A stretch of 64,000 nucleotides of DNA from Wurfbainia villosa (GCA_025175895.1 CM046000.1:68414720-68478719), one strand, 5' to 3'. Counted from the stretch's first letter, positions 42,627-55,762 are shown. The notes: generated from the letters alone by a model not told the origin. Numbers and translations are program-made.

Positions 42627-45600
42627 TGTAAAATACCGGAGAAAAAAAAATATATATTCCTCGATAATTGATAAAATATCTTGTGGAATTTTTTTCAAGA
42701 ATTTTTAGAAATTTTTCTAGATTTAAACGGAGGTCTTATGGACATTTTATGGGGATAAAACGGACAGACTTTTGTAAAGCCTATTTAGACTATCTGCTAT
42801 GAATTAATGGTTTAAAAAAAAACCATTTAGTTTTTCCCCGATCTCTTCCATTTTCCCCCGAACGATCGATCCCTATTCCTCTTCCACCCGATCTTCGCCG
42901 CAGCCACTTAAATCGCGATTCTTCTTCTCGCCGAGGGCTGCCGCCGCTTCTTCTTCTTCTCTTCATGTCCTCTCCCGATCGCAAGCCTACCCATCTTCCA
43001 CCACAGCGACATCCCTCTCTTTCCCTCTCGCGATCTTCTCATGCTCTCTTTGCCGCTCGAGATCTCTCTGCCTCTTATCGTTCGTCACGTCGCTCGCCGT
43101 CGCTCACCTTGGCCACTTCGCCGCCCGTCACTCACGCCGTCGCCGCCGCTGTCTTCGCCGCGTCGCCGCCCTTCTTCTCTCCGGCCGGGCCACCACGCGA
43201 CCGTCTTCCCCAAATCCAGACGACAACACAACATGGTTGGCCTCTCTAGTTGCGAGCAACTCCACTGCTTCTTGTGTCGACCCCAAGACCTCTTCTTAAT
43301 CCAGATCAAGATGTCCCTGTGGTGTTTTCGATCCAGACTGCTGCTATCTCAAGGCCTTTCTCGTCTGGATCTCGGGTTTTTTCCAAAATTGGGAGCTGAT
43401 CTAGAGTCAAGAAGGAGAACTAGGAATTGAATCTTCGTGACCCATCCTATTCTAAAGCATGATCTTGCTTAATTCCAACGATCGACGACTCTGGTGGGCC
43501 CAGTCGTGCTCTCGTCATGCTGGGAAGAATGCCAGAAGCATAGATTGTGGTTTCATACAGTGCCAATTCTAGTATTCCTATGCTGTGTATTTGGCTCGAC
43601 CTTATCGACACCTGCACTGCTGGCTGCTTGGTAAATTCTTCAACTCAATCATCTTGGCTGATGTCTATTTTACTTTCTCTTCTATGTTCAGGGGAGATAG
43701 GTGATTAAAGAAAAGATTTCGGGTAGATAGATCTGATTGTTTCAGATCTGAAACCATCAATCATTAATCCAAAAGTTGTGTAGCTAAGAGTAAGAAAGGT
43801 GTAAATTGCTAAGTGATTGAAGTTAAGCTGGCACGTCTTCCTTTTTATCGTAGCATGCAAGAGAATGGAGGTACTAATTGAATTGGAGAGATGGAACTTG
43901 ACTACAGTTCCATTGATGGGTGCTGATCGGAGTTTCTTTTGTATCAAGGAGTCGGTGGTGGTTAATTCGAAGAGTAAGGTAAGTGAACCTTGAGCTAATA
44001 TTTTGGTAATGAAATATAGGGATGAATGTAAAGGGTTGATTAGGTTAATTGGATAACTAAATCAATCTTATTGTTTGAGATACAAAGTTGATGTGGGGTC
44101 TGATTCGATTATGCATTGTACAATAGAACTTAATCATGTTCTATGTTGTGTGCAGGATTTTGGTTCGAGATATTCGCAGGCGTAAAGACGATTGGTGTCT
44201 ACAAGCAGGTGGGTAATTTCATACTTGGTCCAGGTAGTTGTATTTCATTCAGATTTAGTCATTGATATGAGCATGTTAGGTGTTCATATTACCTTGACCC
44301 TGTTCTTTTTATTGTATGCTTGATCCTTTACCGTTGGCTATTAACTCTATTGCTGATATCATGTTTATTTTATCATGATTAGGAGTTATACATATAGGTG
44401 ATGCAAGTAACTTAGAATTTGTTTAAGTTAAGTGCAAATGGTAAAGTCCGGATGACAACCTGATTGTACATTGGGCAAAAAGGTCATCCGTAGGTAGATA
44501 ATGTCTTTAACCTAGGGTTAGTTCTAGTACCCTTAGGTTGTATGTTACCACCGAACATGTGTTGTGTAAATGGTCAGAGGAATGATACTTAGGGTATCGC
44601 TACGGACCGGTGGTCCTAGCTTGTTATAATCAGATGAGTACGACTCTCTATAGGATAGAGAGTGCATCGAGTAGATTGGTATGACTCTCTACAGGATAGA
44701 GAGTCTATGGTGGATGTCTGTATGTGAGACATTGCATTCATGCATTTACATGCACGCTGGCGACGAGGTCTCCCTTGTGGTTGAGAGGGTCACCAGTCAT
44801 CCTGCCTCCACGGTTACTCATAGGAGGAGTAACCGGTGTGAGGGCAGAGCATTGAGGTGCCGCACTCTACCACTATAGACGGTGGTAGTTGGATTTGCGT
44901 GTCATAGTCCTGCGTGTGTGGTACTCGACCACTCATGGGTAGTGACTGTCGGAGTGACCAACAGCAGGGACCCCCATCGGGTAGCTTGCTCTTTACGCTT
45001 ATATGCTACTCGATCATACTGCCCACTCGGCCACTCGAGAGTAGTGGTTGGTGTTGAGTTGGGACAGTTGTCATGCTCAAGCCACCGAGGCCACACTGGG
45101 GTCGTGGTAGCTTTAGGGTGAGCCGACATGACCATGCATGCTGCATTGCCGACTGATGGCGTTTTTGCATATTGTCATATATATACATATATGCATGTAA
45201 ATATATATATGGATGATTGTAATTAGTATACATATATAGATACAGTCTATATATATATGCTTATTGTGATGTTGCATTTGATTGTATTATGTTTGCTGCA
45301 TTTGATTGTACACCATATTCATGCATGTTTCTTGCATATGTTATACAGTTGTGTCGGATATTGGTATGGGTTGGATAGACCATAGATACCTTGGCCTGTA
45401 GCATGAGTAGATTATGTGTTGGTATTCCTCTTCTTGTTATATATATGTTGGATATATGTTCAGGTTGGATCAGAGTAGCGTAGCAGGCTTCAGGTATGTC
45501 TGCATTTTATGTTATTCATTTCAGTTAGACGGTATATGCTTGTATTTATATACTATGCTGATATACATGTTGTACATCTAGATTATGTTGTCGAAATACA

Positions 45601-46085
45601 TGTAATATTACATATATACATGTTTTCTATTACCTCCTGAGTTTTACTCACCACCCCCATGGACCATGGGTTTTCTGTCGCCCAGGTAACAGGTAGCCGA
45701 CTTCGTGATGGATTTGGAGCACCGCTGGCTGGCATCATCTCATCTCAACTCCGAGAGTCCGGATTTTGGTGTTCTCATTTGTATTCCGTTATGGATTTGT
45801 TTTATGTGATGATTGTAGTTGTGACTATTGATGTTGTACCCCTTTTATTCCTTTCTGGTTTTATTAAGGTGTCCTGAGTCGGTGTTAGTCATACCGGTAT
45901 GCTGTGTGTTGTCGTTTGTGAGATTGTAGTATGTTTCCGCTGTGCCTTGTGTAGTTTTTGTTTTCATATATATATATTATTGTTATTGTGGGCCTACGGG
46001 CCTTGTATTAACCCGAAATGTTGCCACGTACAGGGGAGATGTTGTCCGTTTGATTTTCGGCTCGGCATGCTCTTGGGGCGTGACA
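42627..46085 (+). mobile_element. Solo LTR J, Tekay-like gypsy
   Basis: About 3,459 bp with ends TGTAAAATACC and GGGGCGTGACA, flanked by the target duplication CTGAG at 42622-42626 and 46086-46090. No internal region. It shares its start, a CAG|GTGGGTAAT donor-like site, a hairpin array and the near-end phrase TGTCGCCCAG with LTR K (52574 on). The GC-rich stretch 42890-43430 gives several overlapping frames but no supported protein. Confidence 0.93.
44209..45685 (+). other. Candidate intron in LTR J with hairpin array
   Basis: Donor-like CAG|GTGGGTAAT at 44209 and acceptor-like TCTGTCGCCCAG at 45685; both are kept in LTR K (54006 and 55698). Inside are hairpins at 44642-44663, 44682-44704, 44868-44887, 44929-44944 and about 45031-45047. 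Splicing is inferred. Confidence 0.4.
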
Positions 46086-46090
46086 CTGAG

Positions 46091-46190
46091 TGACTACCTG
46101 CATCAAGTCAGGTGGTGGTACTGCTTCATTTGTCCCATGATCTCCATTGGTCCTTCTTCTAGCCATTTCTTTCACTTCATAATGTGGCAA
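46091..46190 (-). pseudogene. Element H gag, N-terminal part
   Basis: Short frame with ATG at 46190 or, more like other chromovirus gags, at 46166 (MARRRTNGDHGTN). It runs to the CTGAG duplication of solo LTR J, after which gag continues at 42621 in the same frame. No zinc knuckle or later part is in the window. Confidence 0.8.
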
Positions 46191-46396
46191 GTAAGACCAA
46201 TATAAGACTACTACCTTTAATTACCTTCTATCATCATCACATACATATGTAAGTATGTTAAAAATTCAAAACACTCAACATTCTTTACTAATCATAAAGG
46301 AAAGTAAAGCATATGTGTACTTTCTTACTTGGAATTGGCAGGATTGATGCTCGATGTGTGTGTGGTGGAAGGGCGGAACTTGCTTTGAAACCAAAC
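46191..46396 (-). other. Leader and PBS of element H
   Basis: About 200 bp. Next to the LTR edge the minus strand reads TGGTTTCAAAGC, a two-base variant of the TGGTATCAGAGC primer site. No frame. Confidence 0.65.
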
Positions 46397-48453
46397 TATA
46401 ACACCCCCCCCCTCCTCTCTTGACTCTAACCAAGGAGGTGTTACCATCATACATTATCTTTTTCTTTACGTCAAGAAGCCAAACATGGCTTAGTTATTCC
46501 ATAAACTAACTAATACCATATTTAAAACAAAAGAGTATCAACCACTCGTAACAAGATCTAAACATAATTTCTAAACAAGTATCATAATTCAAACTCTTAA
46601 CTTGAAATAACAAAAGCTAAAGAAATAAATCAACTACATTGACATGTTGACACTGGGATATTACACAAGTTCTTAACATATCTAGGCATGCACATAAGTT
46701 CTAACATAAAACATTCTTAAGTAACTCAACCTCATGCATGGTGATAGTAATGATATGCATCTTCGACATACAATAAACATAAACAATAGCACATAACATC
46801 AACACTCAAACCTAACATGAACAATAACACGTAACATGAACACTAACACACAAGCAAGTTCAAAGGTCTTTAACATAGCATAATACTATCAAGTTTGACA
46901 TTCTTAAACACAACATAACCATTAGTAAATTCAGAGTTCTTAACATAACATAAATTCTAGCAAGTTCAAAATCGTAATCCACTGTTCCGTCGCCACACAC
47001 ACCAAGCACTTCATTCGTTGCCCCCTCTTACTCAAACCTTGCTTTACCCTTATTTGTAGCATAAGGAATGCAAACTATAAGCAATGAAGCTTAGTAAATA
47101 CCTCCTATTCTCACAAAACATCGCATTAGGAAAATATGCTATTAGAATACTTGCATGCAAACACATGTCCATACTTGCCATTAAGAAAATTATGAATTAA
47201 ACATTTAGAAACAATTGTACATAACACAATGATTCGACTTGAAATGCATGAACTTTTTGCATTAAACATATAGAAATACTTGTACATAACACAATGGTTC
47301 AACTTTAAATGCATAAACTTGAAATACACAACTTGCAATACATGATTTTGAAATATTCTTCATTTGTAGAAACATGCACATGAGATATACATAAGCATAT
47401 ATATATATAATTCGGGGTAGCTAGCCACCGAACTTATTAGGGAAACTTACTAAGGGCGGTCTAAGGTCCCGGTACATGCCACTTTAAAGTAATATACTTT
47501 CTTTATATATGACCTACTGATTTTGTCATTTAACATGATCATACTCTCAAATCCCATATAGGAAGCATTCCAAGACATTTGATCATGCTCTTTGTCCCCA
47601 AAACTCATAGGGGAAGCATCTTTGCGATCTTATGTCTTGGTTCAAAATAAATATACCTCTAATGCCTATAAATTTGATCAAGTATAATCTGAACAAAACA
47701 TATAATCTAAACAAAACATGGAAAAAGAAGCTAGATAAACAAATTGAATAGCCACTTATACTGCAGGTGAGAAATACTTACATCCTCTCGCTATCTTACT
47801 AATATACCGCTAGGGTTTCTTGTGAGATGAAGACCTTCCCCTATTCCTTAGCCTTAGAAGTGATCCACTAGCATATGCTAAGCCTTTGTAAGAGAATTCC
47901 CTTGAAACCTCTCTTGAGAACACCAACCAAGAACCCTAAGGGTTCGGATGGGAAGGAAAAACAAGGAGATGAAGTTTCAGTAGAGAAGGATGGAGTTTGA
48001 TCCTATAGCAACACCAAGCCTTGTGAGAAAATCCCCTTGAAAACCCTCTTGAGGATCCCAACCCAAGAAGCCCTATAGCTTTGGATGAAGAGGGAGGAAG
48101 GAGGAGGGTTTCAACCAAGGATTAGGAAGAAGGAGGAATGAAGAAGGAAAATATGAGGTTTACTTGTGTTCCTCCTCTCTTAATTCCCACGTTAATCACT
48201 AGGGAGATGAACCAACTCTTCATCTTCTCATGGGGAGATGAAACAACCCCTCATCATCTCATTTATATGCTATATATATTCTTTGTATATCCTAGCCAAG
48301 AATTATCCTATGGCGTAGTGGTATCCATGCTATCTCCCAATTTAAAGGTTCATCGTTCGAATCTTAGCTATAAGAACCATTTTTATTTAACTTTTATGGG
48401 CCTTACAATCTATATAACCACTTTGAATAGCTTAGAATTTTACTGGCGTTACA
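46397..48453 (-). mobile_element. 5' LTR of gypsy element H
   Basis: About 2,057 bp; on the minus strand it starts TGTAACGCCAGTAAAATT, like solo LTR I, and ends GGTGTTATA (CA decayed to TA). The donor-like GGAT|GTAAGTATTTC at 47781 and the TTTACTAAGC branch-like region near 47090-47100 match LTR I, but the acceptor AG is AA. The flank at 48454 is gag of another element, which H seems to interrupt. Confidence 0.85.
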
Positions 48454-49496
48454 AATCCTCAAGATGAAGAGATGGACCGAGGAGGAACGACAAAAATTCG
48501 AGACAACCATTATGGTAACAAAAATATTAGTAAATTTGATACTTAATGATATTTTGTCTAGATTAGGAGGTTATAGGGATGCTAAGAAGTTGTGGAACAA
48601 GTTGGTCAAGTTCCATAAAAATCCCGAACCGGCACAAGAAAAAGAAGGAGAGGAGTGCTCTTCCTCTCAAGCTCAAGAAGAATATCCATCATCATCCCAA
48701 GCGCTTGAGGATTTGAATGTTGAGAGAGGCTCAACATCCGGATCAGAAGAGGAAGTTCAAGAAGCCTCTACCTTTAGGATTGAGGGGGAGAAGAGGCAAT
48801 CTTCTATCCCAGAGCAAGAACAAGAAGAAGAATCTACATCCGAGAGAAATGAAGAAGAAATAAAAAATTCTCTTACTAGGGAAGGTAACTCAAGCATAGT
48901 CATTAAGAATAAAAATCACATCATATGCTTTGAGTGTAGGGAAGTAGGACACTACAAGAGCAAGTGTCTAAAAGAGGCAAGAAGGTTCAACCGACATCGA
49001 AGGCGAAGGAAAAGTCAAAGGAGGCCAGTGCCCCAACACATAAGAGCAAGGAGCACGTGTTGTGCTTCAAATGCAATCAAAGGGGCCACTATATAAGTCA
49101 ATACCCTAGGGGGAGGAAGCAAACCAAGGTCAAAGAAGGAGCATCACATGTACGGGGAGGTTCTAAAGCAAACCCTAAAGTATATTTTAGTAATGCACCT
49201 TCAAATCTTAATGTTAAAAAACATGCTTTTAATTCACTTGCAATTGTGCATAATCATAAGGATCATGCTAGAAATATATCCTATTGCTTAGGGGCTAAAT
49301 CATATAAAATTAGGGCAAAGGATTGTTCTAGAATCATTAACTCTAAAACAATTATACCTAAGGAAGCTACTAGGAAGGTAGAAAATTATTTAGGCATTAA
49401 CTCTATGAAGGGTAGGCATATGTCTAAAAGGAAGAACAATGCCCAAAGACTAAATGAAAATTTAAAAAATTGGGAAATTAGACTTTGAAAATCAAG
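48454..49496 (+). pseudogene. Gag fragment of SIRE-like element N
   Basis: Plus-strand gag remnant. Frame 48464-49096 has AKKLWNKLVKFHKNPE, a glutamate/serine-rich stretch, and a zinc knuckle CFECREVGHYKSKC near 48930-48970. A frameshift moves to 48964-49488 with a second knuckle CFKCNQRGHYISQY whose last cysteine is tyrosine, then a lysine-rich tail. The N-terminal start of gag is missing where the LTR of H abuts. Two knuckles in tandem fit SIRE-like gags. No pol of this element is seen. Confidence 0.8.
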
Positions 49497-49552
49497 TCTT
49501 GAGGTCAAAACATGAGAAAATGGAGAATACCCTAAAGAAGATGGTGTAGGAT

Positions 49553-50692
49553 TGTTGGTGACGCGCTTTTTCGTGCTTGATGATGGAATTCGATCGTTCC
49601 TCTCTAAAATTCAGTTTGTGCCATGGAAATATAAGATATAAATACATATATGAAGATGAATACACAAGCACAAGACAATAATATAATGTGGTTCGGAACC
49701 ATAGGGTTCCTACTCCACGGGTCAAGCTCAAGTGAGCTCCAGTGATGCACACACCACTAATAAAAACTCTTTCTCAGAACAATCTGGAGGCAGAGAAACC
49801 TCGTACAAAAGATTACAGTGGTAATACGAAAGATACAAGCAACTACAAAGTAAATACAACAAACTATCTACATAACACTTTACAAATGTGAGCTTTGATT
49901 GCTTTACTTGTTGGTTTCTTGGGCTACACTTGAAGACCCTTACTTGCACTAGCAAATTGCCTCAAAACGCCGTAAGAATTACTGCAAAATCCTCCTTCTC
50001 GAGCTGGTTTTATAACCTGCATTGAGCTAATTCTTACCCAACAGTCGACTACCCATACCCATCAGTTGACTGCTCCTATAGTCGTTATGAGACAACGACT
50101 TGATCCACACTCAAAAAACTCCACTGAATAGGTCATTAGTAGACTGCCAAACCCTAGAAGTCGACTTCTGCTCTATCAGTCGACTACGGAACCTTCTGTG
50201 CCTGTGTCCTTGACCAATAGATGATTGTCCTCCATGGTAGTCGACTATTGAAGGTTAGTCGACTGCCCAAAGCTAGCATTTGACTTCCAAGGCCACTTGG
50301 CCTCAGTCGATCGTCAGTCGACTCCCATCAGTCGACTGGTCATAATCCCAGTCGACTGCACAGAGTCGACTCGGCTGCCAAGTGTCAAAACACTTAACCA
50401 GTAGACTTGTCCATAACCCCAGTCGATTGATAAACCTCAACCATGAGGTTTACCCCAAGTATGATGCCCTCATACTTGCTAGACCACCCTTAGACAAGAC
50501 ATAAGCCTTCTAGCCACCTCCATCAGCCTCACGCCTATTGAATCCCTCCAAGTCATCCATGACTTGTTCATCTATACACTAGCCCTCAAGTGCTTTCATC
50601 GACTATTGTCAAGCTAACTTGGTCTACACTGCCAAGGTACATTTGAGCTTACGCTGCCAAGACAAATGCTTGGATTTTACGCTACCAAACAA
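49553..50692 (-). mobile_element. Probable SIRE-type LTR M (boundaries uncertain)
   Basis: Starts TGTTGGTGAC and has the same layout as the LTRs of B and C: GGTTCGGAACC, TCCTACTCCACGGG, a minus-strand TATAAAA at about 50009-50015, and a block of a dozen or so perfect or decayed CAGTCGACTG motifs (about 50041-50440). The right end near ACCAAACA (50692) is a guess and I found no target duplication, so it may be truncated. Confidence 0.55.
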
Positions 50693-52573
50693 TCAAGAAG
50701 TCAAGGGATACCCTTAGCCTTTGCTAGACATACCTCCACTATAGACATATCCTTACGGATAGTTGGATTGTTGGAGCGTTGGTATACTAGGACTCTCGGA
50801 TGTACATATAATCCGAGAGTATTCGGATGTAGATTTGGAGGAACACTCGAGCTTGCCACTGCATGGGCAAGTGGAATATGCGATTGAGGTGATTTCGGGA
50901 ATAGTCCTGATATTGGGGACCTCATACCGGGAGATGATTTTATTGGTATAAGTGTTGCTAAACACTGTGGTAATTGGAAGAACGTAAGTTATGATTATAG
51001 GAGGTGTTGGATGGGATATTTATCCATTTCAATTTTCCTTCTAGAGAAGTTCCGAAACTCTTCGTTAAAAGAGAGATATACCTTTGAGGTTATGCATCGA
51101 TTATCGATGATGGAATGCAGTAGTTGCTGTGAATGAATATCCTTTGTTGTGGATAGATGATCTGTTTAGACTAGTTAAAGGACACCTGTGTATATCCTAG
51201 GGTTGATCTACGATTGGAGGGTTGATATTGTAGTGACTTAGTGTCATACAATTATCATTGTTTGTGTGATGATGGACATGTCATCAGCTTAGAGTAAAAG
51301 GATGCAGGTGCGTAGAAGACGACATTTCATACTTGGTATGAATTTTAGGAGATGTTGATAATGTTGTTAGACTTATCGACGATTTAGTCGTTCATGGATT
51401 TGAGGAATCAAGTATTCTTGGAGTATTTGAGATCGATTTTCATTATATCTGTGGATGATATATTTTTGGTATATATTCAAAATCTTAGGGGAAATTGTGG
51501 TGTCCCTAGATTGATTTGGTATTTACCAGAGATGAGGATAGGATGTTTTAGCGATACTATATTGCCGACTTGTTGGACCAAGAAGGTGATGGAAATCACC
51601 TGGTCGGAAGATTGGAAAGCTAGGTTTCAAGGCCTAGAAGGTGGCTGACTTTTGTGTCAGTGTTAGTAATTCGTCCGATATGGATGAAAAGGTATTGTAC
51701 GCAGATGCATCATGTCAGGGATTAGGAGCGATCCTGATGCAGTTGAATGAGATGTATATTATATGTACGCTAGTTGAGAAACTAGCGAGATTAGTCATTG
51801 TAGTCTTCCAGTTACTTTCAGTTCTGTGTGACAGAATGAATTTTGGACATTAGATTAATTTCTCTTGCGAGAATAAATCTCTGTCTCTGGGAAGGATAAT
51901 GGTTCCCAGAGTTGCATTCACTTTAGGAAGAGTTGTTTCAAGAGACTCTTCATTCGAGAGTGATGATTTATTCAGAGTGTATCCGAAAATAGTGAGTATT
52001 GAGATGTTCTGGTTGGTGGAACGATATATGGGACACGGTTGATTGCGTAGTTTTGATGTTGGGTATGCCAACAAGTAAAGGTGGAATATTAGTGACCAGT
52101 AGGGTTACGTACCGAGATAAAAGTGGTAGCTTAGTACGATGGACAACGTTTGGGAGATTATCTGGAATTCGGAAAGGATTTGATAGGATTTGGGTAGTCG
52201 ATGATCGATTAGCTAGGTCCGTTCATTTTCTTCCGAGCAGTAAGATGGACTCCGTCGGATCGCTTGATGGAATTATATCCATGGAGTAACCTTGAGTATC
52301 ATTTCTGATAGTGATTCATGATTCACCTTACGATTCTGGTAAAGTTTCCCATCAGTTATGAGTCTATAGCTTTACTCTGGTACAGTTATTGACCTATTAA
52401 TAGGTTGATTGAGAGCGTATATAAGAGAAGGAATGTAATATTCGAGCTTAGTACCCCCTTAGTCACTTGAGGTGTGTGACTTTTCTCCAGATACTTGAGA
52501 TGATTGTTTTGACATCTCGTACTCGTGCATGAGTCGGAAATTTGGGGACCAAATTTTTATCAGTGGGGTAGAA
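50693..52573 (+). pseudogene. Element K pol remnant (Ty3/gypsy, Tekay-like) with PPT
   Basis: Heavily decayed plus-strand pol. Recognisable parts: the stretch before RT near 50800-50940 (IIREYSDVDLEEH, LPLHGQVEYAIEV); RT near 51030-51480, with FVKREI and a VDDIF active site near 51450; RNase H near 51680-51840 (YADASCQGLGAILMQ); integrase near 52170-52300 (WVVDDRLARSVHFLP). RT before integrase is the gypsy order. It ends with ATTTGGGGACCAAATTTTTA and the PPT-like CAGTGGGGTAGAA directly before LTR K. Stops are very frequent, so the copy is old. The first 100 bp (50693-50780) are not assigned with confidence. Confidence 0.8.
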
Positions 52574-52579
52574 TGTAAG

Positions 52580-52610
<31 letters not shown>

Positions 52611-55600
52611 ATAGCCCTTGCTAATTGAGAATTAGCTCGTGGAATTTTCAGGGATTTTTAGAAATTTTTCTAGATTTAAATGGATGTTTTATGATATTTT
52701 GTGTGGATAAAATAAACAGGCTTTGAAGAAGTCTGTTTGATTTATGAGTTAGAGAAATTAATGGGTTTAATAAGCCTAAACCTAGGTTTCTTATTTCCCT
52801 ATTTCATTTCTCTTTTTCCCCTCTCCGACGCGATGCCCCTTCTCTGTTATTCCATCACGAGCCTTCTCCCAAGCCTACGATCAAGCGCAACTCCTCGTCG
52901 TCGCCACATCCGATGGTTGCCGCCTCATCGTCGGCAGCTAAACTATCCATCCCGCGATCCCCGATTTCTTTTGCTCCGCTCGACCACGCAGCTCCTCGTC
53001 GTCGACACCTCCTCATCCTCGCTGCCGCCCTGGGTCGTCGGAGCTCTCCATTGATGCCCCGCTGAACCCGATTGCGCGAGTTCTTCCCTGTTTTGTCGCC
53101 ACGACTGATCTCCTCCTCGCCGTGAAAACCAATTGCCGCCGACCTTCTGCCGACAGTGGATCTCACTGGCACTTTTCTTCGAGCGAGTCCAGCTCAGTGA
53201 TGGAGTTGCCGATTCCTTTTGTATTCCCCGATCGAGCAGATCACACTCATCTCATCGAGTTTGATCTGTCGCCGGCCTCTTCTTGTGATCTCAATAGCAG
53301 CAAGGGTCGTTTCTTCCACCTCGCAACACGATGGGTTCCGGTGAACCATTCTGAGCCGCCTCAGCACCTCCGCAGCTTGGATTGCTCCGCGTCTTCTCCA
53401 TTCCTCCTGAGAAGCCAACATTTCTAGCCAATCACGACGCCGACAACTTCATGGGGTCTGATTGCAGTGAGCTCATCGTCGGGCAGAGATTTGGATAATT
53501 GCTTCTTTAGCGACAGTTCAGCTCATCGGCTATGGATCTATCGTCACCTTCACCGGCAGCTCAGCACAACGTGAGATGACATTTTCCTTTTTATCTATCT
53601 TGTTCAGTTGTGCTTGCAACGACCAAAGATCTGGATCACAGCAGGTTTTTGTGTTTTTTCGAGCGCGTGTATAGCCTAATTTTTTATTGTAATGGCTTGA
53701 TCCGAAACATAGGGTTGTTGTGATTGCAGATGATTGAGAATGGGCTATAACTTGATGCAAGTGAACTGATTTGGGAAATTTGGATTTGAAGCTAGACTAG
53801 TTGGCTGTGGAAACTGAATAATTGAGGTAAGTATAGATCTAAGTGATATGGATACTTACTGTATTTGTGGTAGATTGTAATTATTAGTTGTGGATTGAGA
53901 TATGGATTTGATTAGCTTGATTTACAACTAATTAACTGTCAATGGCAGGACGTTGATTAGTGTTGATGCTCGTAGTAGGAATGGCTGATACGAGCTACAT
54001 AGCAGGTGGGTAATATCTACCTGGTCCGATAGTTTTGATCAAATTATAGTGCATGAATTTGGATATATGTTTATACCTATTTACCTTAAATCCACTCTTA
54101 TTTAATCATATGCTTGTACTGCCTTTGACCTTTGAGATATTTCTGTTATTTCATTGATTATCTAGCACAGATAGGAACTATAAACCCTATTATGTGTTAG
54201 CCGATGGATGTTCAGTAAGTACAGGTGGTTAGGGTTATCCTTGTGACCTCATATTGGATTACTGTGTTACATCACTAGGGTTAGGTGATGGTTTGGGTTA
54301 TGAAGTCGATTGTTGTATCGTACACATGTTAGTTGTGCATCTATGGTGGATCTAGTTGTTCGTGCATAGATAAATGTGTGTGGTTGTCAGTATGTGGTTA
54401 TGGACTAGAGGTCCTAGCATGATTGTATATCCATTATGGATCGTATAGCTGTGTATGGTTATATGGATGATCGATAGTATCTCGCTACTGACTAGAGGTC
54501 TTAGCGTGGTTGACTGTCAGATGAGTATGACTCTTTGTATGATAGAGAGAGTCTTGTGGATTGTAGTCCTTGCATAGTTGACTTTTGGTTGACCAGGACT
54601 CCCCGTGAGATAGGGAGTGTTGCGAGGATACTTGTGTGGAGCTATGCATCATTACATTTGCATGCATGCTGTTGACTGGGTCTCCCTTGTGGTTGAGATG
54701 GGTCGTCAGTCATCCTGCCTCCCCGGCCACTCGGGGTAGTGGTAGCAGGGTTGAGGGCAGAGAATTGGATGTGCCGCACTCGGCCACTATGGATGGTGGT
54801 AGCTGAAGATGCGCACCTGGCCACTAAGCAGAGTGGTGTTAGCACTCGCCCACTATAGACGGTGGTTGTGTGACGTGCAGTTGTCCTGTGTGCAGAGCTC
54901 GTCTACTCATGGGTAGTGACGGAGCGACCAGCGGCAGGGACCCCCGGAGAGTAGTTAGCTTTTTACGCTTATGTGTTACTCATTCATACTACCCAACTCG
55001 GTCACTCGAGAGTAGTGGCAGCTGGAGTCGGGCTAGTCGTCATGTCGTGCCACCTGGGCCATACTGGGGTCGTGGTTGGACGGGTTCGCAGACATGGTCA
55101 TGCATATGCATTGTTGATATATATGTATGCATGTATTTGATATATGTTTTTCATATGCCTGTGAGATGCTGCATTTGATTGTTGCATATGTTTGTACATC
55201 ATGATACATGTCATTTGCATATTTTATACTGCTACGTGTTGAGCATGATATATGTGTTGGTCCAGACTGTTGTATGTATTTGATTAGCATCATGTCATAG
55301 TGTGGTATGGACCGGGATGTTATTACATGTGATTATATACTGTTCATATATCTGAGTGTTGGTCAGGTATGGGACTGACCTTGTACGTTATATGGGCTAT
55401 GTTATTGTATATCTGTTCAGGATGATATAGCTTATGGTGTTGCAGACTGTCAAGTACGTTGGTACATTACTTCATGTTCAGTTGATCAGTTTAGTATATA
55501 CATTGAGTATGACTATACTGTGGTTACTTGTTATTAGATTTGGATAGGACTGTATGTTTATTGGACACATGTTGTATACTTGTAGATCTTCACATGTATA

Positions 55601-55762
55601 CTTGTAGATCTCTTTACCCTATATGTTCATGCACTTTCTATATATTACCCCTGAGTTTATTCTCACCACCCCTAGACCCTGGGTTTCCTGTCGCCCAGAT
55701 AACAGGTAGAAGATTCCTTGGACGTTCGGAGCTCCGCCAGCTGCTCCCATCTCACACCGAAC
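52574..55762 (+). mobile_element. 3' LTR of gypsy element K, interrupted by L
   Basis: Starts TGTAAGATATAAATA right after the PPT and resembles solo LTR J through its length. It is cut at 55762 by element L; the remainder would lie beyond 64000. It holds a TA run (about 52584-52612), a GC-rich region near 52820-53430, a donor-like site at 54006, a hairpin array at 54529-55019 and the TGTCGCCCAG acceptor-like site at 55698. Confidence 0.88.
54006..55698 (+). other. Candidate intron in LTR K with hairpin array
   Basis: CAG|GTGGGTAAT donor-like and TCGCCCAG acceptor-like sites correspond to those in LTR J. Hairpins lie at 54529-54553, 54598-54618, 54727-54742, 54784-54799, 54821-54836, 54849-54865, 54904-54918 and 55002-55019. 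Confidence 0.4.

Noticed and set aside
42890..43430. GC-rich overlapping frames that look like a host exon (proline, serine and arginine-rich)
   Set aside because: They lie inside solo LTR J, show no known domain, overlap in several frames and have a counterpart with different frames in LTR K (52820-53430).
47126..48118. Minus-strand frames of 60-70 codons
   Set aside because: Inside the LTR of H, without motif or conservation.
49548..50697. Target duplication around LTR M
   Set aside because: AGGAT on the left has no matching copy next to any plausible right end, so M is reported without one.
50666..50965. Several short frames on both strands
   Set aside because: They overlap the decayed gypsy pol stretch before RT; only the plus frame with LPLHGQVEYAIEV is meaningful, as part of pol.
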